Below are positions 1 through 9,070 of a stretch of DNA of 41,241 nt, piece by piece. The translations under genes were made by a program, and so were the position numbers. Below the pieces are notes generated by a model. That model did no database searches. It had not been told where the DNA came from and saw only the letters and a program-made list of their open reading frames with translations. Source of the DNA: Oscillospiraceae bacterium (GTDB lineage Bacteria; Bacillota; Clostridia; Oscillospirales; Ruminococcaceae); NCBI GenBank assembly GCA_017829005.1, contig JAGAJF010000036.1, positions 1-41,241 on the forward strand, in the 5' to 3' direction. The first letter of the stretch is position 1, and each line of letters begins with the position of its first letter.

Positions 1-177
1 CGATGGAAGCTTACTGTGTTTACAGTATTTGACAGTTGGAATGCGCAAATACAGATCAGATGTTATGATCTTACTGTCAAAGCAATATTTCATATACAGA
101 CGAACTACCCTTACATTGCATGAGATCATTCCATCTTCGTAACGCAGCCTTTGTCTGCAGCATGATTAAGGATCGGT

Positions 178-205
178 ATTATACAAGTAACATCATTTTA
201 TGAAA
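178..205 (-). promoter_or_regulatory. weak candidate leftward promoter in gene-free left edge
   Basis: On the minus strand a TATAAT hexamer (178-183) lies 16 bp downstream of a poor -35 (TTTCAT, 200-205); a better TTGACA (207-212) is 23 bp away, too far. It would drive a gene lying left of the window. The rest of 1-325 shows no convincing ORF, RNA or terminator. Confidence 0.25.
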
Positions 206-325
206 TTGTCAAGTGTTACTGAAATAACCGTCATAACAAAAAAAATCATTGTATGACAGCTAAGTAAATGATTGTCTTTTTGTAATTTACCCGAGCAAAA
301 AGTTATCAAGCGGAGCTTTTCAGGC

Positions 326-1216
326 TCAGCTTTGGGGTTCTGCCGTTGACAGAGACAATGTTATCTTATTTCTGTATTCGGTTGGAGAGCAGCCGATTAT
401 CCGTCGGAATTGCCTGTTAAAGTTGGAAATGTTGTGAAATCCGCATTCAAAAGCTATTTCCAGCACATTCTTTTTTGTGCCGATAAGACCCTTGCAGGCT
501 TTATCTATCCTGAAATGGGAAATATATTCTACAGCGCTTAATCCCACGTGCTTGCGGAAACGGTTCATAAAATAGCTTTCGCTCAGATGGACCGAGGCGG
601 CAAGCTGACTGACAGTAATATTTTCATTAAAATGCTCCGCTATATATTCAAGGGCAGGACGAATGATGCTGTCTGCTCTGCATAGCTCGGGAGCGGTTTC
701 CGCCTCCGTTTCAAGAAGCCAGAAAAGCCTTATTAGCTCGCTTCGCATAAGCATATCAAGCTGAGGAGAATTCCCTTTTGCACAGGCAAAAATATTTTCT
801 GCTATAATTTCCAGCTCCGGATAATAGTGATGCTCAGGCGTAATATGCGTCCGGATTTTCATACTGCCGTTAATAAGCGGTCTGATACATTCGCTTATAT
901 ACCTGTCGGAATTTGAGCTGCCGAATATCTCATGGCTGAAAACAAGGGTATCATATACCTGCCCCGCATTGACACCGGGATAGATAGAGTGAAGTACATT
1001 TGGCTGAGTTATGATAATATCGCCCTTGGAGGAGGTGAATTTTTCCTCGCCGCAGATAAATTCCGCCGAGCCTTCTCGGATATAATTTATTTCAAACTCG
1101 CTGTGCCAATGCATAGGGACACAGTTGAAATGGTCGGGGATAATGCATTTATAATAGCTGAAAGGCTTGATGTCACAGCTGTGTATACGATTTTCCTTTG
1201 AATTGATATTGTTCAT
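326..1216 (-). CDS. AraC-family transcriptional regulator
   Basis: This is a 296-residue regulator. The N-terminal half resembles the cupin-type sugar-sensing domain (His-rich segment PMHWHSEFEINYI near residue 35). The C-terminal about 100 residues form the double helix-turn-helix AraC domain, with the usual ending AFECGFHNISNFNRQFRRIIGCSPTEYR. The ATG is preceded by AAAGGTGAG at good spacing. It is divergent from a GH31 alpha-glucosidase with a 130-bp shared control region, so the simplest inference is that it controls that enzyme in response to an oligosaccharide. Family assignment is firm; target and ligand are inferred. Confidence 0.93.
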   Translation of the reverse strand: MNNINSKENRIHSCDIKPFSYYKCIIPDHFNCVPMHWHSEFEINYIREGSAEFICGEEKFTSSKGDIIITQPNVLHSIYPGVNAGQVYDTLVFSHEIFGSSNSDRYISECIRPLINGSMKIRTHITPEHHYYPELEIIAENIFACAKGNSPQLDMLMRSELIRLFWLLETEAETAPELCRADSIIRPALEYIAEHFNENITVSQLAASVHLSESYFMNRFRKHVGLSAVEYISHFRIDKACKGLIGTKKNVLEIAFECGFHNISNFNRQFRRIIGCSPTEYRNKITLSLSTAEPQS

Positions 1217-1246
1217 AAGCTCACCTTTAAAAAGTAGTATAGTATC

Positions 1247-1262
1247 AGGATATGTTAGGATA
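1247..1262 (+). promoter_or_regulatory. 10-bp spaced direct repeat between araC-type gene and GH31 gene
   Basis: AGGATA occurs at 1247-1252 and again at 1257-1262, exactly one helical turn apart. It lies between the regulator start and the GH31 -10-like box (TATAGT, 1285-1290), which lacks a clear -35. AraC-family proteins often bind two half-sites on one face of DNA, so this could be the operator; that is inference. Confidence 0.3.
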
Positions 1263-1346
1263 CCAATAGATTTTTCCGCTGTTTTATAGTATTATATCAT
1301 ACAGAACATAGAATTTCAATAACGATACTGAAAGGAAGTGCTTAAA

Positions 1347-3326
1347 ATGATAAAAAAATATGTTTACGGGGACCCCTTTCCCACCGACGCTGTTGTAAAA
1401 CGCATTGAAGGCTCGGAGGATATGCTCCCTTTTTTCGAAACCGATAATAACGGCGTATTCACATATGCTCTTTCCGAGGACGACATCGTATATGGCCTTG
1501 GAGAACAGATACGAGGTATCAACAAGCGCGGCTGGCAGTATGTAAGCTGGAATTATGACAATCCCAATCACCACGAGGATACCCGTTCTCTTTACGGCTC
1601 CCATAATTTTATTATCGTCAGCGGCAAGGTGACCTTCGGAGCATTTTTCGACTATGCGGGAAAAATGGAATTCGACATCGGCTACACTAAGAGAAGCGAA
1701 ATGAAGATAAATGCCGAAAAGAATGACCTTGTTGTCTACATTATCACAGGCGAAAACGAAAAGGATATCGTAAAGCAGTTCAGACAGCTTATCGGCAGAA
1801 GCTATATCCCGCCTTTCTGGGCATTCGGCTACGGTCAGAGCCGCTGGGGATATAAAAACGAGCAGGATATCCGTGCTGTTGCAGAGCAGTACAAGGCAGC
1901 AGGGATACCGCTTGACAGCATCTATCTGGATATTGACTATATGGAGCGCTACAAGGATTTTACCGTTGACAAGGAGCGTTTTCCCGACCTTGAAAAGCTT
2001 GTGAGCGATATGAAAGAGCGGGGTATCAGACTTGTTCCCATAATTGACGCAGGCGTTAAGATCGAGGACGGCTACGAGGTTTACGAGGAAGGCGTAAGGG
2101 AAAACTATTTCTGCAAAAATGCCGAGGGCGGCGATTTTGTGGCAGCGGTATGGCCGGGACGGGTACATTTCCCGGATTTTCTCCGACCCGAAGCAAGAGA
2201 GTGGTTTGGAAGAAAATATTCCGTTCTCACAAAGCTTGGCATCGAAGGCTTCTGGAACGATATGAACGAGCCTGCTATCTTCTATACCGAGGACAGACTT
2301 GCTGATACCTGTGCCGAGATCAAAAAACTCACTTCGGGAAATATGGGTATAAACGAGTATTTCAGATTTACGGGAATGGTTGCGGGTCTTAACGGGAACA
2401 TAGGCGATTATGACAAGTTCTATCATAATGTAAACGGTCAGCGGGTAAAGCACAGCGATGTCCACAATCTTTACGGAATGAATATGACCCGTTGTGCATT
2501 TGAGTCGCTCAGAGAGGTATGTCCAGAAAAGCGAACGCTGTTCTTCTCACGCTCCTCCTATATCGGAGCGCACCGCTACGGCGGCATATGGCAGGGTGAC
2601 AACAAATCCTGGTGGTCACACATACTCCAGTCCATGCAGCAGCTTCCCGCACTCAATATGGCAGGCTTCCTTTTCACAGGCTCCGACACCGGCGGATTTG
2701 GCTGTGACACTACCGAAGACCTTATGCTCCGCTGGCTGCAGTATTCGCTGTTCACGCCCCTTTTCAGAAATCATTCCGCGGACGGAACACGTATGCAGGA
2801 GCTTTACCGGTTTGATAATGCTGACGCTGCCGCTGAAATGATAAAGATAAGATATTGCCTTATCCCTTATCTTTACAGCGAATTTCTGAAAGCAGCGCTG
2901 AATGATGAAATGATGTTTAAGCCTCTTGCATTTGATTTCCCCGATGACCGGACTGCAAAGCAGGCAGATGACCAGCTCCTTCTCGGCAATGAGCTTATGA
3001 TAGCTCCCGTATACAAGCAGAACGCTCAGGGAAGATATGTTTATCTCCCCGAGGAAATGATGCTTGTGAGAATGAAGTCCTGTAATGAATACGAAACACA
3101 GATGCTTCAGAGGGGTCATCACTATGTTGACATTGCCCTTGATGAGCTTGTATTCTTTATCCGCCATAAAAAGGCGATACCCTTCGGAAAGCCTGCGGAC
3201 TGCACAGCTCAGATAGATATGCGCTCCCTGAGGCTGCTGGGCTATGAAGGCAGCTCCTATGAGATGTATTCGGACAATGGATATTCACCCGAACCGGAGG
3301 AAAGCCTTACAATATCAAAAATTTAA
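1347..3326 (+). CDS. GH31 family alpha-glucosidase
   Basis: A 659-residue glycoside hydrolase of family 31, which releases glucose (or a related alpha-linked sugar) from oligosaccharides. The catalytic nucleophile signature WNDMNEP places Asp at about residue 305, and the acid/base region WQGDN places Asp at about 418. The family motifs YGLGEQ and PPFWAFGYGQSRWGY are also present. There is no signal peptide, so it should act in the cytoplasm. The ATG at 1347 has AAAGGAAG 8 bp upstream; a GTG three codons earlier would overlap that site and is less likely. It is divergent from the AraC-type regulator. The exact linkage and substrate cannot be read from the sequence. Confidence 0.93.
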   Translation: MIKKYVYGDPFPTDAVVKRIEGSEDMLPFFETDNNGVFTYALSEDDIVYGLGEQIRGINKRGWQYVSWNYDNPNHHEDTRSLYGSHNFIIVSGKVTFGAFFDYAGKMEFDIGYTKRSEMKINAEKNDLVVYIITGENEKDIVKQFRQLIGRSYIPPFWAFGYGQSRWGYKNEQDIRAVAEQYKAAGIPLDSIYLDIDYMERYKDFTVDKERFPDLEKLVSDMKERGIRLVPIIDAGVKIEDGYEVYEEGVRENYFCKNAEGGDFVAAVWPGRVHFPDFLRPEAREWFGRKYSVLTKLGIEGFWNDMNEPAIFYTEDRLADTCAEIKKLTSGNMGINEYFRFTGMVAGLNGNIGDYDKFYHNVNGQRVKHSDVHNLYGMNMTRCAFESLREVCPEKRTLFFSRSSYIGAHRYGGIWQGDNKSWWSHILQSMQQLPALNMAGFLFTGSDTGGFGCDTTEDLMLRWLQYSLFTPLFRNHSADGTRMQELYRFDNADAAAEMIKIRYCLIPYLYSEFLKAALNDEMMFKPLAFDFPDDRTAKQADDQLLLGNELMIAPVYKQNAQGRYVYLPEEMMLVRMKSCNEYETQMLQRGHHYVDIALDELVFFIRHKKAIPFGKPADCTAQIDMRSLRLLGYEGSSYEMYSDNGYSPEPEESLTISKI

Positions 3327-3330
3327 TTCA

Positions 3331-3558
3331 GCAGGCTGAGCCTGCAGCCATTCGTTCTGTAATTTATTCGGGCGGCAGGCGGACAGCTCGGTAACGATTC
3401 AAATAAGCTGCCCCAAAATTAACAGTAAAAGCCTCGCATTTTTTGTGAGGCTTTTTTAAATTGTAAATCATACCCTGACGTTACCGAGCTGTATGGTTAT
3501 TGTTCAAAACAAATTAAATAACGAGAGGCTGCAGGCTCAGCCTGCCGTTACCGAGCCG
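3331..3558. repeat. nested inverted repeats downstream of the GH31 gene
   Basis: A 19-bp sequence at 3331-3349 (GCAGGCTGAGCCTGCAGCC) recurs as its exact reverse complement at 3527-3545. Inside, CAGCTCGGTAACG (3384-3396) recurs inverted at 3479-3491, with a third near-copy at 3546-3558. The outer copies are themselves palindromic. This nested arrangement in a 490-bp non-coding gap suggests a small repeat element or MITE-like remnant. No ORF lies within it. A separate small hairpin (GCGGGT/ACCCGC) lies at 3600-3615. Confidence 0.5.
3431..3457 (+). terminator. Rho-independent terminator after GH31 gene
   Basis: An 8-bp stem, GCCTCGCA paired with TGTGAGGC with one wobble, has a 5-nt T loop and is followed by six T. 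It sits about 105 bp after the GH31 stop codon, inside the inverted-repeat region. Confidence 0.75.
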
Positions 3559-3726
3559 TAAATGAAATATTTTCTGCAAAACTTACCAACGCAGCCGCCG
3601 CGGGTCGTCACCCGCTAAATATGTACAAATTTATTCAAAGGTTACAAAGCGAAAACAAAACGGTATCAAAACCGGGGGAAAAGATTAAATGATGAAAACA
3701 AAAGGCTGACAATTCGGGAAAAACCA

Positions 3727-3755
3727 TTGACATAAGCCTTTTAGGCTGATATTAT
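3727..3755 (+). promoter_or_regulatory. sigma-A-type promoter for the PASTA pseudokinase gene
   Basis: TTGACA (3727-3732), a 17-bp spacer and TATTAT (3750-3755). The spacer carries a perfect dyad, AGCCT-TTT-AGGCT, which could be a repressor site. The start codon of the next gene is 65 bp downstream. Confidence 0.7.
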
Positions 3756-3820
3756 ATTATTGCGGGAGTGCGACTGTCTCCCCGTATGTATGATAATTAT
3801 CCGAAAGGAGCTGCCGGGCT

Positions 3821-5782
3821 TTGGCTGAATATAACTTAAAACTTTGTATGGGCTGTATGGAGCCGAAGGACTCGGAAGGCGTATGTCCCCTTTGCGGATA
3901 TTCTCCCGATGTTCCGTCTCTGCCCGAATATCTGTCTCCCGGGACCTTTCTTAACGACAGATACATTGTGGGAAAGCTCCTGCGCTTCAACGGCGAGGGC
4001 GCCGACTACATAGGCTTTGATACCGTTACCTCTTCAAAGGTAACTATACGTGAATATATGCCCGATACCCTTTGCAGCCGTGCAAAGGACAGCAGCGTTA
4101 TTGCCGTCAAGCAGAACTGCGTTGCTCAGTACAAGGCGTTTATGTCCGAATTTGTGGAGCTTAACAAAATGCTCGCCAAAATGAGGACTCTCGGTCACAT
4201 TAACCCCGCTATTGATATGTTCGGTGACAATAACACCGGATATGTGGTTTTCAGATATATCGAGGGAATGAACCTTGCCAAATACCTCAAGGAGCACGCA
4301 GGCGAGCTTACCTGGGACGAGGTCAAGAAGATGTTCCCCCCCATATTCACCACCCTTTCCCTTATCCATAATGCGGGACTTGTTCACAGGGGAATTTCTC
4401 CCGAAAATATAATCGTTGACGAAAAGGGCGAGCTGAAGCTCATAGGCTTCTGCATTGCCGACGCACGAACTGCAAACACGGAGCTTGCCTCGGAGGTATA
4501 CAGCGGATATGCCGCTCCCGAGCAGTACAGCTCAAGCAACTGGCAGGGTACATGGACAGATGTATACGGCATATGCGCCCTGCTTTACCGTATTCTCACA
4601 GGCACCGCTCCCACAAACGCTATGGAGCGTATCGCAAACGATACACTGCTACCGCCAAAGAGCCTTAACAATAACATTCCCGCCAATGTTTCAAAGGTCA
4701 TTATGAACGGAATGAGCCTTTCGGGCGAGCTTCGCATACAGACGGTCACAGAGCTTGTTACCCAGCTTTTTGAGGAGCCTGAGTTCAATAAGCCCCGTCC
4801 TGCGGCTCAGACCCAGACCATTTCTATCCCCAAGCAGCACAGCACCAAGGGACCCGCTCCCGAACCGAGACCTGCAAAGAAGCCCGACCGTATGAGCAGG
4901 CGGAAGGTATTCGTCATTGCTGCAGTTGTTACCTGTATTGTGGCATTTACGGGTATGGCTGTGCTTATGATGACCCTTGACGACAACAGCAGCCAGATAA
5001 CAAATGCCATCACTCAGGCTACTACTCTTGAAACGTTTCCCGATACCGAAACTATGCCAATAACCAACGAGAGCGGCGAGACCGTGACCACCTCTCTCCC
5101 GGCCTCGGTCACAGAAGCGGCTGATCCCTCCACTCTTCCCACTCTTGCGGTCATTGAGACAGCTGCCGTTTCCGACGGCACCTCCGAGCAGACCACCATC
5201 AAGCCCGGTGCAACGGTCTACATTATGAATGACCTGGTGGGTAAGAATTTTGATACGGTGAAAAACTCCTCGGCTAATGAAAATCTCACCATTATCCCCG
5301 AATATATCTACACCGATGAATACGAAAAGGGCATCATTTTCGAGCAGTCTATCGAAAAGGGTTCCAACTATGAGAAGGGCACCGAGGTCACTCTGAAAAT
5401 AAGTATGGGTCCCGCAAAGGTAGTAGTTCCCGAGTTCTTCGGACTGAACAAGAAGGATTATTTCGATATCCTCAACGCAAACGGCATCAAGTACGAGGAG
5501 AAGGCATACGAGACAGACAACACTCTTAACGATTATGTTGCATGGATAAGCATTGAGCCGGGCGAGTATATCGATCTGGAAGCAGGTGAGGTATTGTCCG
5601 TTTTCGTTGCGGTAAATCCCGAAAATACCGCTCCCTCTGAGACCACCACCACCGCCACCGAGACACCCACAGAGACTTCTTCGGCGTGGGTCACCACTTC
5701 GGTTCCCGAGATAACTACCGTTACAGAGTCTGCAACGGTGCTCACCGATGAGCCTGATATAACCATTTCATGGGATTACTAA
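3821..5782 (+). CDS. membrane PASTA-domain pseudokinase with N-terminal zinc ribbon
   Basis: A 653-residue protein starting at TTG (GAAAGGAG 10 bp upstream). Order: zinc ribbon (CMGCMEP...CPLCGY, residues 9-27), protein-kinase fold (about 45-315), linker, one membrane helix (about 363-385), two PASTA domains (about 465-533 and 533-602) and a Thr-rich tail. PASTA domains in bacterial kinases bind cell-wall muropeptides. The kinase fold is catalytically crippled: the VAIK Lys is Arg (VTIREYMPD), HRD is HRG (VHRGISPEN) and DFG is GFC (LIGFCIAD), while the APE motif (GYAAPEQY) remains. The fold is therefore probably a scaffold or sensor, not an enzyme. An active relative with the same zinc ribbon is encoded at 38731-40572. 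Confidence 0.88.
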   Translation: MAEYNLKLCMGCMEPKDSEGVCPLCGYSPDVPSLPEYLSPGTFLNDRYIVGKLLRFNGEGADYIGFDTVTSSKVTIREYMPDTLCSRAKDSSVIAVKQNCVAQYKAFMSEFVELNKMLAKMRTLGHINPAIDMFGDNNTGYVVFRYIEGMNLAKYLKEHAGELTWDEVKKMFPPIFTTLSLIHNAGLVHRGISPENIIVDEKGELKLIGFCIADARTANTELASEVYSGYAAPEQYSSSNWQGTWTDVYGICALLYRILTGTAPTNAMERIANDTLLPPKSLNNNIPANVSKVIMNGMSLSGELRIQTVTELVTQLFEEPEFNKPRPAAQTQTISIPKQHSTKGPAPEPRPAKKPDRMSRRKVFVIAAVVTCIVAFTGMAVLMMTLDDNSSQITNAITQATTLETFPDTETMPITNESGETVTTSLPASVTEAADPSTLPTLAVIETAAVSDGTSEQTTIKPGATVYIMNDLVGKNFDTVKNSSANENLTIIPEYIYTDEYEKGIIFEQSIEKGSNYEKGTEVTLKISMGPAKVVVPEFFGLNKKDYFDILNANGIKYEEKAYETDNTLNDYVAWISIEPGEYIDLEAGEVLSVFVAVNPENTAPSETTTTATETPTETSSAWVTTSVPEITTVTESATVLTDEPDITISWDY

Positions 5783-5820
5783 GCTTGTGCTGAACAAAAG
5801 AAAGATACAAAACGGAAAAA

Positions 5821-5860
5821 GCCGCTGCCCGAGGGGATAGATATAGCCTCGGGCGGCGGT
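5821..5860. terminator. bidirectional terminator between convergent genes
   Basis: The long stem GCCGCTGCCCGAGG / CCTCGGGCGGCGGT has a T-rich run on the plus side (GATTTATTTT) and five A before it, which become T on the minus strand. It separates the PASTA gene from the leftward cluster. Confidence 0.8.
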
Positions 5861-5863
5861 GAT

Positions 5864-7240
5864 TTATTTTCGTCTTGCTAAAAGCTTTTCGGCATATGCC
5901 CTTGTATCGGGATTTGCGTCATAGCGTGCTTCTTCAAGTATGCTGTCAGAAAGACAGCGGCACTTTGACATTGCTTTTATAACATAATACCTGCAAAAGG
6001 TGCAGCTCATTCGGGAATATATGTACGCAAGTATTTCCTTTGCCTTTCGTGTGGGATAGCGTCTGAACGCCTTTTCTATTTCTCCGTAAAGCATATGAAG
6101 CTGATGTTCGTCAAAATTTGTGTTTTCAAGAACGGATATCAGATATTTTGCGTCCTGTCCCTTTACCTTTGAGACATATGCGCTCAGAGCTGCAGCCATA
6201 AGCTCCGAGTCTGCATTTTTGGGGAGCTTTGAAAGCTCCTCTGCCGCATATTTTTTCACCAACTCCTCATTGTCCGTAATATTGCACATTACATAGAAAA
6301 GCTTCTCCCGCATTTCCTCCGAACCGCTTTCAAACATACGGAAAAGCTTGCCGCTGTCAAGGGGAAAGGGTCTGAAAATAAAGGCTCCAAGCATAATAAG
6401 CTGCTTTTCTCCGTCCTTCTCGGACAGCATAAGCTCCGCAAGCCTTTTCATATCCGTTTCATCGGCAGCTATGGCAAAGAGCCTTGTTGTCAGCCGCTTT
6501 TGTCCTGTATCATCGTCTCCGTTAAGACATTCGATAAGGCGGTCAAAGCTTGGACGGGGGCGCTTTTGGGGCTTGTTTTTTGGGTATCTCCCGAAAAGAA
6601 AATGCTCGGGGTCATAAAATGCATTATCAAAGGCTTTCACATATTCCCTCGGGACATCTTTCAGAAGCTTTCGTGAATACTCTTTACCTTTGTCACGCAG
6701 AAAACGCATATAAAAATATTCAAGGCTGAACATATCCGAATCTGGGTACTCCGTCAGATATTTTCCTACGTTTTTAACCGTTCTCACGAAATAGCTTTCG
6801 TCCTCGTCGGACAGGACGGTACAGAGATTTTCAAAGCCGTCTCTGCGATATCGGTTGGGGTGCTTCTTTCCCGTTGAAAGCTCGCTGAGCTTTCGTTCAT
6901 AGAGACGGTCAAGAAACTCTGTCGCCGCAGGATATCCCTTTCTCCGGTACAGCACAAGTATGGATATCATCTGCTGACATTCCCAGTCGTCTAAATTCCG
7001 CTCATTTTCAAGGCGGCGCATTATGCTTTCCAGAAAATAGGACTCCTGCCCGGTAAGACAGATTGCCTCGAAAAGATAATCTGCCCTGTCGCCCTCGCAC
7101 TGCATATCAAAGCAGGTGTTGTGGGTGCAGCAGTATTCTATCTGACGGGCATATTCCATTGGAGCGTTACAGTTTTTCAGAAAGATGAGCGCGCTGCCGT
7201 AGCCGCTTCCTAAAAGCTGTCTGAAGTCACTTTTTTTCAT
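5864..7240 (-). CDS. alpha-helical repeat (HEAT-like) protein of unknown function
   Basis: A 458-residue soluble protein without a recognised catalytic motif. The N-terminal segment is rich in cysteines (CNAPMEY...YCCTHNTC...CEG, residues 25-50). The rest is a succession of short amphipathic helices with Leu/Ala spacing typical of HEAT or ARM-like repeats, such as ELMAAALSAYVSKV and LISVLENTNFDEHQLHML. Its start overlaps the end of the upstream small gene by 14 bp, so the two are probably translationally coupled. A second helical-repeat protein is encoded at 23088-24635, but I see no clear sequence kinship. Function unknown. Confidence 0.7.
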   Translation of the reverse strand: MKKSDFRQLLGSGYGSALIFLKNCNAPMEYARQIEYCCTHNTCFDMQCEGDRADYLFEAICLTGQESYFLESIMRRLENERNLDDWECQQMISILVLYRRKGYPAATEFLDRLYERKLSELSTGKKHPNRYRRDGFENLCTVLSDEDESYFVRTVKNVGKYLTEYPDSDMFSLEYFYMRFLRDKGKEYSRKLLKDVPREYVKAFDNAFYDPEHFLFGRYPKNKPQKRPRPSFDRLIECLNGDDDTGQKRLTTRLFAIAADETDMKRLAELMLSEKDGEKQLIMLGAFIFRPFPLDSGKLFRMFESGSEEMREKLFYVMCNITDNEELVKKYAAEELSKLPKNADSELMAAALSAYVSKVKGQDAKYLISVLENTNFDEHQLHMLYGEIEKAFRRYPTRKAKEILAYIYSRMSCTFCRYYVIKAMSKCRCLSDSILEEARYDANPDTRAYAEKLLARRK

Positions 7241-7640
7241 TCTCTTCTCTCTTCACCCTCTCCTTTATCCTTTCGGGGTCGTTAAGATAATCGTCAAGGT
7301 CGAGATATTCCTCGCAGACAAGCTCCTTGTAGGCTCTCTGATTGTCAATATAGGTGGGGACGGTCTCGCGGCTGAGATATTCCTCTTCAAGCCATTTAAG
7401 CATTTCGGCGTGTCCATCTTCGGAAAGGGGAAACTCTCTCATTTCCACATTTTCCGACTTGTCAATGCAGTTCCTGCCCGACCAGATGTATGCTCTCAGG
7501 GTCTTGTCCCCCTCCTTGGGGCAGTTGGGCACTACCTTGTAGTTCATATCCTTTTCGGCGGCGCTGCCTGTGAATATGCCCTTTTCTCCGAAAACGAAAA
7601 ATTTCGGTATCTCAAAATATTTTGAGGCTGATGAACCCAT
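7227..7640 (-). CDS. small conserved-looking protein of unknown function
   Basis: A 137-residue soluble, acidic protein with AGAGAGG about 8 bp before its ATG. No known motif is recognised. It has a probable beta-rich middle (YKVVPNCPKEGDKTLRAYIW) and a charged C-terminal helix ending KRVKREENEKK. It sits 15 bp downstream of the M20 dipeptidase gene and overlaps the helical-repeat gene by 14 bp, which supports a real gene in a five-gene leftward operon. The overlapping pair may work together; this is inferred from coupling only. Confidence 0.65.
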   Translation of the reverse strand: MGSSASKYFEIPKFFVFGEKGIFTGSAAEKDMNYKVVPNCPKEGDKTLRAYIWSGRNCIDKSENVEMREFPLSEDGHAEMLKWLEEEYLSRETVPTYIDNQRAYKELVCEEYLDLDDYLNDPERIKERVKREENEKK

Positions 7641-7655
7641 TGTTTAACCTCTCTT

Positions 7656-9041
7656 TCACATACAAAGCCGCAGAATGGCTTCGCAGTATATTTCAATATC
7701 CTTCGTCAGCTCGTCTATGCCAATGAATTCATCGGCACCGTGCATATTGTTTTCGTCGCTCCACTCGGCGCCGAATGCAACGCCGTTTTCCGTATCGTGG
7801 ACATAGGTGCCGCCGCCGATGGCTATGCATTTGCCCTTTTTGCCTGTGCAGTCCTCATAAACGGAGAGGAGCGTTTTTATCATTTCGCTGTTTTCATCGG
7901 CGTGGTGTGGTTCGCTGACAAGTGAGGCACTGCCCGAAAGTCCTGCCTGTGTGAGCTTTTCGGTCATTACAGGAATGATGTCCGCACTGCGCCTGCAAAC
8001 GGGGAAGCGGCAGTCGGTCATAAATGAGAGATGTCCCTCATTGCAGTCCGCAAGGCTGAGAACAAGGGTGAGTGCGCCCGAAAGTTCATCTGAGCAGTCA
8101 ACACCTATGCCCTTGCCCTCGCTGTCGCCAAAGGGATAAAGCCCTGACATTGCCGTAATTTTTTCGGAGATGTCTCCGTCAAAGGGGAGCTTTGAGAGCA
8201 GGGTGATAAGGGCGGTAAGGGCGTTTTTTCCCTGGTCGGGGGTGGAGGCGTGAGCGCCTTTGCCCTTTGATTTTATACAGATTGTATTATTATCTTGATT
8301 TTCTACAGATAATATAACTCCCTCGGGCTGATACTCGCTGCAAAGCTTTTGGATATCTTCAATTTCAAAGCCCGATATGACCGCTTCCGCTCTTTCGGGA
8401 ACGGCATTTGCAACGCTGCCGCCTTTGAGTGACAGGAGAGCTTTATTTCCCGAGGTGTAGCTGCCCGATATGCCGAAACGTATCATTCCCTTTTCGATGT
8501 TTATTACGGGAAAGCTGCCGTCGGGGGTGAAAAGCATAGGAGGGAATTTTTCTTTTTTGGTGTAGTATTCCATATCCGCAGAGCCGTTTTCCTCGTTGCT
8601 TCCGAGAATTAGGCGGAAGTTTTTACGAAGCTTAATGCCGCTGTCACGTATCATTCGCATTGCGGTGATTACGGCAGCGGCAGGACCTTTGTCGTCAATT
8701 GCTCCTCTGCCGTAAACTCTGCCCTCACGCACCTCCGCTTTAAAGGGGTCGGAGTGCCATTCCTGTCCCTCGGTGGGGACAACGTCAAGGTGACACAAAA
8801 TGCCAAGCTCCGCTTCGCCCGCCCCGAAATCGGCGGTTATGGCGTGGTTGTCGAAATTTCTCACCTTGAAGCCATCTTCCGAAAGGGTCTTTGCCGCAAA
8901 TGCAAGGCAGTCGGCACATTCCTTGCCATAGGGCATATATGCTTGCGGCTCGCCCATTACGCTTTTAAAGCTTATGAGTTCGGAGAGAAGCTTTACGGCG
9001 CTGCCCAAATATTCGGGGGCTTTTTTTGAAATGCTGTTCAT
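7656..9041 (-). CDS. M20-family dipeptidase (Sapep/PepV-like)
   Basis: A 461-residue metallopeptidase that should cleave short peptides in the cytoplasm using two metal ions. Visible motifs are the metal-binding CHLDVVP, the bridging Asp in GRGAIDDKG, the catalytic SNEENGSADM and the late metal-site region AIGGGTYVHD. The ORF can be extended to 9131, but that would overlap the upstream membrane-protein gene by 61 bp. The ATG at 9041 has AAAGGAA upstream and matches the usual family N-terminus. It is part of the leftward cluster with two membrane proteins and two unknowns. Confidence 0.9.
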   Translation of the reverse strand: MNSISKKAPEYLGSAVKLLSELISFKSVMGEPQAYMPYGKECADCLAFAAKTLSEDGFKVRNFDNHAITADFGAGEAELGILCHLDVVPTEGQEWHSDPFKAEVREGRVYGRGAIDDKGPAAAVITAMRMIRDSGIKLRKNFRLILGSNEENGSADMEYYTKKEKFPPMLFTPDGSFPVINIEKGMIRFGISGSYTSGNKALLSLKGGSVANAVPERAEAVISGFEIEDIQKLCSEYQPEGVILSVENQDNNTICIKSKGKGAHASTPDQGKNALTALITLLSKLPFDGDISEKITAMSGLYPFGDSEGKGIGVDCSDELSGALTLVLSLADCNEGHLSFMTDCRFPVCRRSADIIPVMTEKLTQAGLSGSASLVSEPHHADENSEMIKTLLSVYEDCTGKKGKCIAIGGGTYVHDTENGVAFGAEWSDENNMHGADEFIGIDELTKDIEIYCEAILRLCM

Positions 9042-9070
9042 ATTTTTATTGAAGTTCCTTTCGTATTTTT

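Noticed and set aside
1284-2465. 393-codon minus-strand ORF
   Set aside because: Antisense of the GH31 gene, with no ribosome site and no family match.
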